Source of the DNA: JAOTYV01 sp041557595
Lineage (GTDB): Bacteria; Pseudomonadota; Alphaproteobacteria; UBA8366
DNA length: 7,715 nt
Direction of reading: 5' to 3'
Assembly: GCA_041557595.1 (NCBI GenBank)
Contig: JBFFGE010000206.1
Span: forward strand, 1-7,715
The notes beneath the pieces are model-generated. The model saw only the letters and a list, made by a program, of their open reading frames with translations, searched no databases and was not told the origin of the DNA. This document shows positions 1 through 4,670 of this stretch, piece after piece. How positions within the stretch are numbered: the stretch's first letter is position 1; each line of letters starts with the position of its first letter. Position numbers and translations under genes: made by a program.

Positions 1-2
1 CG

Positions 3-413
3 TCAGATCAACGCGCGGACCACCTGCCGCTTTGGACGCATATGTATAATTGGCATCGACCCCATGGCGGAATAAAAGACAAGACGCCAATCAGTCGACT
101 CCGGATCAACCGGGACAACCTGTTGAGGCTCCACATCTAGAGCTTTGGTGAATTTGCGCCACTCGTCGCGCGACACGTGTTTGGACGCGGCGAATAGACC
201 GACGCCGCCCTGGAGGACCTTCTCTTGATCCCGAAGGCGGTTGTTGATCGCGATTTGCAAATCCTGGGCCTCGAATTGAAACCGTTCCTTGGCCCGCTCG
301 ATTACAAAGCCGTTTGATACGCTCCAGGCCAGCCAGGTTACCGCGAGCGAGAATCCGAGAACGATCCACGCCTTGGGCGGATGGCTTGAAATCGTCTTGA
401 TCAGGAAGTGCAT
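3..413 (-). pseudogene. Truncated CHASE-domain membrane sensor (N-terminal remnant)
   Basis: The reading frame starts best at the ATG at 413, which has AAGG seven bases upstream; an in-frame ATG at 515 exists but adds a non-conserved arginine-rich stretch. From 413 the product is 136 residues. Residues about 14-37 form a hydrophobic membrane segment (WIVLGFSLAVTWLAW). After it comes a typical CHASE start, with ERAKERFQFEAQDL, then RLRDQEKVLQGGVGLFAAS and VSRDEWRKF. CHASE domains are extracellular ligand-binding sensors of histidine kinases and diguanylate cyclases and are normally about 200 residues, followed by PAS, kinase or GGDEF domains. Here the resemblance stops at about base 130 and the frame runs on through unrelated sequence to a stop at 3-5, with no signalling domain. 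I infer a gene broken by deletion, insertion or rearrangement. A short stand-alone protein is possible but less likely. It is divergent from the acetyltransferase gene. Confidence 0.6.
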
Positions 414-637
414 CGACAAACCTTGGGTATGGGGGACGGATCGCGCATCATTGAAACGATGACGCCGATACTGTTTCCAGAACACGCATGCCGAGAAGAA
501 GTCCGGTATCGGCACTATGCCGTGGCACCCTTAATGAAGACTTAAACCGGGTCGCCGGCTGTGATTTCTTGCGCTTTACTGGAGACTCAAGCGGTGCCGG
601 CCGTCGAACTGAAGGCGCCGGTTGGTGCACACGACTT

Positions 638-643
638 GGAGGG
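638..643 (+). promoter_or_regulatory. Shine-Dalgarno site that sets the acetyltransferase start
   Basis: GGAGGG lies seven bases before the ATG at 651. It decides between this start and an earlier in-frame ATG at 561, which would add 30 residues with no family resemblance. Confidence 0.75.
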
Positions 644-650
644 TTCGCGA

Positions 651-1115
651 ATGCCATCTCCCGACACTGTCAAAATCCGCCACCTCACGCATCGGGATGT
701 CGCGCTCTTGGAAGGTCTCCTGACGACCTTCGGCGAGGCGTTCGAGGACACGGAGACCTATAGCGCGGCGCGGCCCGGCAAGGCCTATTTGCGGCGTTTG
801 CTTGGTCGCGAGCATTTCATTGCCGTTGTCGCGGTGAAGAGCGGCGCTGTCGTGGGCGGACTTGCCGCGTATGAACTCGAGAAATTCGAACGGCAGCGTT
901 CGGAAATTTATATCTACGACCTCGCCGTGGCCGCAGCGCATCGGCGCCAGGGGATCGCGACGGCGCTGATCCGGGCGCTGACGGAGATTGCGGCGGCGCG
1001 CGGCGCCTATGTCGTCTTCGTGCAGGCCGATCTGGGCGATGAGCCGGCGATCGCCCTCTACACGGAATTAGGCGTGCGCGAGGATGTCCTGCATTTCGAT
1101 ATCGAGGTGAGCTGA
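651..1115 (+). CDS. GNAT N-acetyltransferase, AAC(3)-I (gentamicin 3-N-acetyltransferase)-like
   Basis: The 154-residue product is a single GNAT domain, a cytoplasmic enzyme that transfers acetyl from acetyl-CoA to an amine. The acetyl-CoA-binding loop is RRQGIA (residues 98-103), preceded by the beta-4 strand SEIYIYDLAV (84-93). The C-terminal part contains VQADLGDEPAIALYTELG (124-141) and ends in HFD. These stretches are, from my memory of the family, nearly identical to AAC(3)-Ia, whose members acetylate the 3-amino group of 2-deoxystreptamine in gentamicin, sisomicin and fortimicin. The length also fits that family. The gene stands alone: it diverges from the sensor remnant and is convergent with the hydrolase gene, with 36 bases between their stops. 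No attC site or integron is visible, so it may be a resident chromosomal relative. Its activity on aminoglycosides is inferred. Confidence 0.87.
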   Translation: MPSPDTVKIRHLTHRDVALLEGLLTTFGEAFEDTETYSAARPGKAYLRRLLGREHFIAVVAVKSGAVVGGLAAYELEKFERQRSEIYIYDLAVAAAHRRQGIATALIRALTEIAAARGAYVVFVQADLGDEPAIALYTELGVREDVLHFDIEVS

Positions 1116-1142
1116 CGCCGCTTACCTTCGCACGCGCCGCCA

Positions 1143-1181
1143 AGTTTTCTCCTACGCCGGGGTGTTCGCCGTGAGAAAACT
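1143..1181. terminator. Inverted repeat between convergent genes, possible bidirectional terminator
   Basis: A perfect 9-bp inverted repeat pairs AGTTTTCTC (1143-1151) with GAGAAAACT (1173-1181) across a 21-base loop. It sits at the meeting point of the plus-strand acetyltransferase and the minus-strand hydrolase and overlaps the last codons of the latter. Location favours a shared transcription end. The long loop and the lack of a U-run after the stem argue against a classical intrinsic terminator. Confidence 0.35.
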
Positions 1182-1901
1182 GCGCAGGTGGCGCACGGCC
1201 AAGGGGACCCGCTCCGTGTCCTCCTTCCAGGGGAAGAACGTCATCTGGCCATTCGGCGCCAGCATCGCCGATTCTTCCGCCACGGCATAGGGGTGCGGCT
1301 GGGTGTCGTCCGGCATGACCAGGATCGGCGTCGTGCAGCCCCGCACGAAGTCGCGTGTCACGCTGAAGACGAAGTCGTTATTTTCGAGATACATCTTCTT
1401 GAGGAGGGCGTCGCACATCTCCATCGTGACGTCGGGCTGTTTTTCGCACACCGCCGGAGCCCATCCCTTCATGTTGTTCCGGTAGAACAGGTCCGGCACT
1501 TCCGGGCGGAAGCCGCTCGGCTGCGCGGGAACGGCCGCGATGACGCGTTCGGGCGCCCGCGTCAGCATGTTCCAGATGAAGGGACCGCCGATGCAAAACC
1601 CGATCACCATGAACTTGTCGATGCCCAGATGATCCATCAGGCCAAGCTGGTCGTCGGTGTGCGAATCCCACGGCCGGTCGGGCTCCACCGGACCCGAGGA
1701 CCGGCCGCCGTTGGCATTTCGCAGGTCCATCGTGATGCAGTGGAATTCGTCGCTGAGTACTTCCATCGGGTTGAACGGCACCCTTTCGGAAAGATAGCTG
1801 ATTTTCGCGTTCAACCCGCCGCCGGGAATGACCAGCAGCGGAAAACCGGACCCCGCCTCTTCATAGTAAATCTCAACGGAACCGTTTTTGTAGATCGACA
1901 T
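1152..1901 (-). CDS. Alpha/beta-fold hydrolase with Cys nucleophile elbow
   Basis: The 249-residue cytoplasmic protein has an alpha/beta-hydrolase layout. There is a beta-3/oxyanion-type loop LLVIPGGGLN (22-31), a strand and turn CITMDLRNANGGRSSG (55-70), the nucleophile elbow VIGFCIGG (99-106), and a strand ending in the acid, PILVMPDD (192-199). The elbow is G-x-C-x-G-G, with Cys103 where serine is usual; dienelactone hydrolase is a known enzyme with such a Cys. I do not see a histidine at the canonical late position. The C-terminus reads FFPWKEDTERVPLAVRHL, so His203 (in DDTQPHP) or His238 may serve, or the protein is not a standard triad hydrolase. The start at 1901 has AAGGA eight bases upstream. 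It lies 169 bases downstream of the extradiol dioxygenase on the same strand, which suggests that it acts on a ring-cleavage product (an ester, lactone or C-C bond). The substrate is unknown. Confidence 0.85.
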   Translation of the reverse strand: MSIYKNGSVEIYYEEAGSGFPLLVIPGGGLNAKISYLSERVPFNPMEVLSDEFHCITMDLRNANGGRSSGPVEPDRPWDSHTDDQLGLMDHLGIDKFMVIGFCIGGPFIWNMLTRAPERVIAAVPAQPSGFRPEVPDLFYRNNMKGWAPAVCEKQPDVTMEMCDALLKKMYLENNDFVFSVTRDFVRGCTTPILVMPDDTQPHPYAVAEESAMLAPNGQMTFFPWKEDTERVPLAVRHLRSFLTANTPA

Positions 1902-2070
1902 GGCGGGTTTCCTTCATCGGGACGGGCGTGTGCAAGGCTGTCGCAAATGGCGTCGACAGGGCCGCGTGGATTTCGAGCGCCACGATAATCGCGCTCCGGT
2001 GCGCGCGGCACAATACAAGGGTGTCGTGAACCGTAACGGGTTTTCGACTGAATTTCCTCGCGGCAGAGCT

Positions 2071-3057
2071 TCAGGACCAAATGGCGAACCCGAGCCCCGT
2101 ACCCGTTCCGGCCGGCGTTCGGTAGCCGGGCTGGTAATCCATCCAGGCAACGGGCAGGCGCTCGAGCGCGCCGGCCGCACACAGCCAATTCCGAATCTCC
2201 GAACTGCCGCCGTTCAGCTTGTTGCGTGGCAGCGACTGCAGGGCGGTCGCGTCCTTCTCCCTCAACGCGCGCATCACCTCGCCGTCGAGTTCCTCGTCCA
2301 CCGTGAAATGGCTGAGGCCGCCGGATGCAAGAATGCCGACCCGCGCCTCGTCGGGATAGGCGTCGACCGCCGCGGCGATCGTCTGCCCCAACCTGTAACA
2401 GCGTCGCGGACTCGCAAGATTTGGCGGGAAATACGTATTCATGAAGATCGGCACGATCGGCGGCGCGTCGCCCTGCAGGAGCCGGTTGTGCACGAAACCG
2501 AACGCGTGCCCTTCGCCCTTTCCCGGCGCAACCGAAGTGGCGCAGGCAACGTCGAATTCGTGGTCGATCAACCAATCGATGAGATGGTGCGCCAGCCTGG
2601 AGTCGACGCGGTAGTCCCGCGGTGCGGCCGCTTCGTGATACCCCGCCATCAAGCGCGTCCGCCAATTCGGGCGGTTCTCGTCGCGGCCCAGCGGCACGTT
2701 CGGGATCGATTCGCCGCGATAGATCAGGAAACACGGCGAATTTCGCTCGTCGAACAGTTCGTCCTGGTCGTCGCCAACGACGATCAGCGCATCCAGCGCG
2801 GCGTCGCGCAGCGCCGTCCGGATTTTCTGCAGGTTCGCCATCGCGGCCGCATGGCGCGCCGCGAGCTTTTCCGGCTGGATTTCATCGGCGACCGCGGCAC
2901 CGGCCACGCGCAGCAGATCGTCATAGGTAACGGGATTGCCGTCTTTGTCGAGATGGGCGCGGACGCGGTCGATCTCGACAAATCGCGACCAGTCGTCGAC
3001 CTCGCCATTCAGCATCGGCGTGTGGGACACTCCTATACCAAGCACCAGTCGCGCCAT
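2071..3057 (-). CDS. Class III extradiol ring-cleavage dioxygenase (LigB superfamily)
   Basis: The 328-residue protein belongs to the LigB-type non-haem Fe(II) dioxygenases, which open catechol-like rings beside the hydroxyls (meta cleavage). The N-terminus GIGVSHTPML carries His12, matching the first iron ligand of LigB (protocatechuate 4,5-dioxygenase catalytic subunit). His69 is a candidate second ligand. Glu287 in SSEIRNWLCAAGAL matches the third, LigB Glu242 in a similar motif. GHAFGFVH (183-190) should hold the catalytic acid/base histidine, most likely His184. ILASGGLSHF (242-251) is the conserved C-terminal glycine/histidine motif. It is slightly longer than LigB. No small LigA-like alpha subunit is seen nearby, so it may work alone. 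The start at 3057 has GGAGAGG eight bases upstream. It leads the dioxygenase-hydrolase pair and is divergent from the aldolase. The true substrate (gallate, protocatechuate, another catechol or an aminophenol) cannot be told. Confidence 0.88.
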   Translation of the reverse strand: MARLVLGIGVSHTPMLNGEVDDWSRFVEIDRVRAHLDKDGNPVTYDDLLRVAGAAVADEIQPEKLAARHAAAMANLQKIRTALRDAALDALIVVGDDQDELFDERNSPCFLIYRGESIPNVPLGRDENRPNWRTRLMAGYHEAAAPRDYRVDSRLAHHLIDWLIDHEFDVACATSVAPGKGEGHAFGFVHNRLLQGDAPPIVPIFMNTYFPPNLASPRRCYRLGQTIAAAVDAYPDEARVGILASGGLSHFTVDEELDGEVMRALREKDATALQSLPRNKLNGGSSEIRNWLCAAGALERLPVAWMDYQPGYRTPAGTGTGLGFAIWS

Positions 3058-3136
3058 CGCTCATGCCTCTCCGAGCTTGCGGTTCTATTGGTTTGTCGGT
3101 TGTGTCATGCGCGCACCCCGTCGCCTTGCAAAAGCA

Positions 3137-3146
3137 CTGTATACAG
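3137..3146. promoter_or_regulatory. CTGTATACAG palindrome, candidate GntR-family operator
   Basis: A perfect 10-bp palindrome lies in the 237-bp gap between the divergent dioxygenase and aldolase genes, 80 bases before the dioxygenase start and about 150 before the aldolase start. TGTATACA cores are typical of GntR/FCD-type repressors that control catabolic operons and respond to a pathway acid. No regulator gene is in the window. It is flanked by A-rich sequence (GCAAAAGCA before, CAAAAATGC after). No convincing -35/-10 pair could be fixed around it, although TATACA inside it could serve as a -10 box on either strand. Confidence 0.5.
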
Positions 3147-3166
3147 CAAAAATGCCGCGATTTTGA

Positions 3167-3192
3167 GAGCCCGTAGGGGCTCGACCGTACGG
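3167..3192. promoter_or_regulatory. Hairpin and adjacent palindrome in the divergent promoter region
   Basis: GAGCCC (3167-3172) and GGGCTC (3177-3182) form a 6-bp stem with a 4-base loop. This is followed at once by the 8-bp palindrome CCGTACGG (3185-3192). There is no U-run on either side, so it is not an obvious terminator. It could be a second operator or leader structure for the aldolase transcript, or chance in GC-rich DNA. Confidence 0.3.
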
Positions 3193-3282
3193 CCATAAAA
3201 GGGCAGGCTATAGCAACCGTCGGGTCTGCCATCTGCGTGCCGTTCCCAACGCCAGCGGCCCCGCTCCGACATGAACAACACT

Positions 3283-3287
3283 GAAGG
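3283..3287 (+). promoter_or_regulatory. Shine-Dalgarno site that sets the aldolase start
   Basis: GAAGG lies seven bases before the ATG at 3295. Two earlier in-frame ATGs (3271, 3289) have no properly spaced ribosome site. The 3295 start also gives the N-terminus MRPNKIKQMW that is typical of the family. Confidence 0.65.
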
Positions 3288-3294
3288 TATGACG

Positions 3295-4062
3295 ATGCGA
3301 CCGAACAAGATCAAACAGATGTGGCGTGACGGTAAATCCGCGACCCTGGGGTGGCTCTCCATTGCCCATGGCTTCTCGGCCGAGATCATGGCGCGTCAGG
3401 GCTTCGACGCCCTGTGCGTCGACTTGCAGCACGGCACCTCGGAAATGAACGACATCCTGCCCATGCTGCAGGCGATTTCGCAGACGGACACGGTCCCGGT
3501 CGTGCGCGTCGCCTGGAACGATCCGGCGGCAATCATGAAGGCCCTGGATCTCGGCGCGTACGGCATCATCGTGCCGCTGGTCAACACCGCCGAGGAAGCG
3601 GCGAAGGCGGTGGCTGCCTGCCGTTACATGCCGGTCGGCATGCGTTCGTCGGGGCCGGTGCGCGCCATGCATTACGGCGGCGCCGACTATGCGGTCGAGG
3701 CGAACGACGAGATTATCGTTATGGCCATGATCGAGACGCAGGAGGGCCTCGCCAACCTCGAGGCCATCTGCGCCACGCCGGGCCTCGACGCCGTCTATAT
3801 CGGGCCCGCCGATCTGTCCTACGCGTTGGGTTTGCCACCGCGCGCCGACAATCCCGACGCGACCCATCTCGCCACCTGCGACAAGATCCTCGAGACCGCG
3901 CACAAGCATGGCATCAAGGCCGTCATGCATTGCGCCGGCGCGGAATTTGCCGCGGGCGCGTTGAAGCGGGGCTTCGACATGGTGATGCTAACGTCCGATC
4001 TCCACAGCATGATCGCCGGCGCGCGGCGGCAGCTCGACGACCTCAAGGCCAAGACGTCCTGA
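3295..4062 (+). CDS. HpcH/HpaI-family 2-oxo acid aldolase
   Basis: From the ATG at 3295 the product is 255 residues, the usual size for class II, metal-dependent HpcH/HpaI aldolases. These split 4-hydroxy-2-oxo acids into pyruvate and an aldehyde; relatives are 4-hydroxy-2-oxoheptanedioate aldolase and 2-keto-3-deoxy-L-rhamnonate aldolase. The key residues of E. coli HpaI all have counterparts: His46 in VDLQHG (catalytic base), Arg71 in PVVRVAW (substrate carboxylate), Glu147 in MIETQEGL and Asp173 in IGPADLS (metal ligands). The stretch GAYGIIVPLVNT (88-99) and the RSSGPVR turn (117-123) are also typical. One change is DLQH where HpaI has DGEH. It is divergent from the ring-cleavage dioxygenase and shares its promoter region, so it probably performs the last cleavage of the same pathway. 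A Rho-independent terminator follows about 80 bases after the stop. The exact substrate is inferred only by class. Confidence 0.9.
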   Translation: MRPNKIKQMWRDGKSATLGWLSIAHGFSAEIMARQGFDALCVDLQHGTSEMNDILPMLQAISQTDTVPVVRVAWNDPAAIMKALDLGAYGIIVPLVNTAEEAAKAVAACRYMPVGMRSSGPVRAMHYGGADYAVEANDEIIVMAMIETQEGLANLEAICATPGLDAVYIGPADLSYALGLPPRADNPDATHLATCDKILETAHKHGIKAVMHCAGAEFAAGALKRGFDMVMLTSDLHSMIAGARRQLDDLKAKTS

Positions 4063-4144
4063 GGCGGCGCGGGTCCGCTTGGAGGGATCAGCCGGCCAGG
4101 TCCGCAACGGGGGCTGTTAAGCCATTTCTTGTTTAAATCGACTC

Positions 4145-4173
4145 CTATGAAATGGTCTATTTCATGGTTTTTT
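4145..4173 (+). terminator. Probable Rho-independent terminator after the aldolase gene
   Basis: A stem pairs CTATGAAAT (4145-4153) with ATTTCATGG (4159-4167), including one U-G wobble, around a 5-base loop. It is followed directly by six T (4168-4173). It lies about 80 bases past the aldolase stop on the same strand. The stem is AT-rich and so fairly weak. Confidence 0.6.
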
Positions 4174-4221
4174 GCGCAAATACGTCGTCGCAAACCGTTT
4201 CGGTTCGCTCGGGATTTGCGC
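4174..4221. repeat. Nested inverted repeat of unknown role
   Basis: Outer arms GCGCAAAT (4174-4181) and ATTTGCGC (4214-4221) match perfectly. Between them AACCG-TTT-CGGTT (4193-4205) forms an inner hairpin. It begins directly after the T-run of the terminator. It could be a REP-like element, a small structured RNA or part of a mobile-element end. None of these can be decided from one copy. Confidence 0.4.
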
Positions 4222-4285
4222 TAGGTCAGCAATGCGGACGTCTTCTTAATTTGAGGTAGCGCTGCTCGAAGCGGTACGCCCAACG

Positions 4286-4610
4286 AGCTGTTGCGCCGGG
4301 TCCGCGAATCGCTGCTAGCTGATCGCTACAGGCTTTCTCGCATCCAACGTTGGGATTGGTGCCGGACACCGCCCTCGGATGTGAGAGGCCTGCCCAGAGG
4401 GGGATGTGGAGAGGCAAGTAACAAAATAAGCTCCCGAGCGTTGCCACCTACCAACGCCCCGCGTCCGCCACTCATCTCGAGACAGGCGCGGAGCTTTTCT
4501 TTTGCCTGAATTGCCGCCTGTGGCGCCCGGTGTGACTTGAGCCGGTCTGTCACAATCACCAATGGTCGGCTGTAACGTTCGCGGCGACGAAGGGCCGGCC
4601 GCGCCGGCAT
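4286..4610 (-). mobile_element. Degraded insertion-sequence remnant, possibly IS6-like
   Basis: On the minus strand from 4610 to about 4485 a frame reads RPLVIVTDRLKSH followed by RAPQAAI. This resembles the strand around the second catalytic aspartate of IS6-family DDE transposases (a V-T-D-x-L-x-S-Y pattern), with Asp at 4545-4547. The usual downstream block (an NNRAENSH-type motif and an arginine-rich helix) is not seen in any frame, so the copy would be deleted or frameshifted. Near 4286-4320 the plus strand reads GCTGTTGCGCCGGG, reminiscent of an IS6-type terminal repeat at about the expected distance. The similarity is from memory and short. A chance open frame in GC-rich DNA remains possible. 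Confidence 0.35.
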
Positions 4611-4620
4611 CCACCAGATC

Positions 4621-4670
4621 CTGGATCAACCTGCCTTTAATTGATTCCATTTAAAGGCAGGTTGATCTAG
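4621..4670. repeat. 17-bp perfect hairpin abutting the MmgE/PrpD stop codon
   Basis: GATCAACCTGCCTTTAA (4624-4640) and its exact reverse complement (4651-4667) flank a 10-base loop. The pairing resumes after one G/T mismatch, giving 20-base arms. The right arm ends in the stop codon (4669-4667) of the minus-strand MmgE/PrpD gene, so the structure would form the 3' end of that mRNA. It may act as a transcript end or RNA-stability hairpin. No U-run follows on either strand, so it is not a classical intrinsic terminator. An origin as a mobile-element end is the main alternative. Confidence 0.65.

Noticed and set aside
414..515. Upstream extension of the CHASE remnant to an ATG at 515
   Set aside because: The extra residues are not CHASE-like, and the ATG at 413 has a well-placed AAGG.
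561..650. Upstream extension of the acetyltransferase to an ATG at 561
   Set aside because: The extra 30 residues have no family match and the GGAGGG site fixes the start at 651.
1188..1988. 266-codon plus-strand frame across the hydrolase gene
   Set aside because: Antisense to the hydrolase, with no recognisable domain and no Shine-Dalgarno site.
1981..2041. Small hairpins in the dioxygenase-hydrolase gap (CGCGC/GCGCG and CCG/CGG stems)
   Set aside because: Stems of 3-5 bp are expected by chance in GC-rich DNA and no U-run follows.
1900..3198. 432-codon plus-strand frame across the dioxygenase gene
   Set aside because: It is antisense to a strongly supported LigB-type gene, is rich in Arg/Gln/His as GC-rich shadow frames are, and shows no family motif.
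3351..4136. 261-codon plus-strand frame overlapping the aldolase in another phase
   Set aside because: The aldolase frame carries all catalytic residues; this one is an arginine-rich +1-type shadow.
4226..4509. Short frames on both strands in the gene-poor gap
   Set aside because: Compositions look random, they overlap each other on both strands, and none shows a domain; only the VTD-like segment at 4485-4610 was kept as a weak IS remnant.
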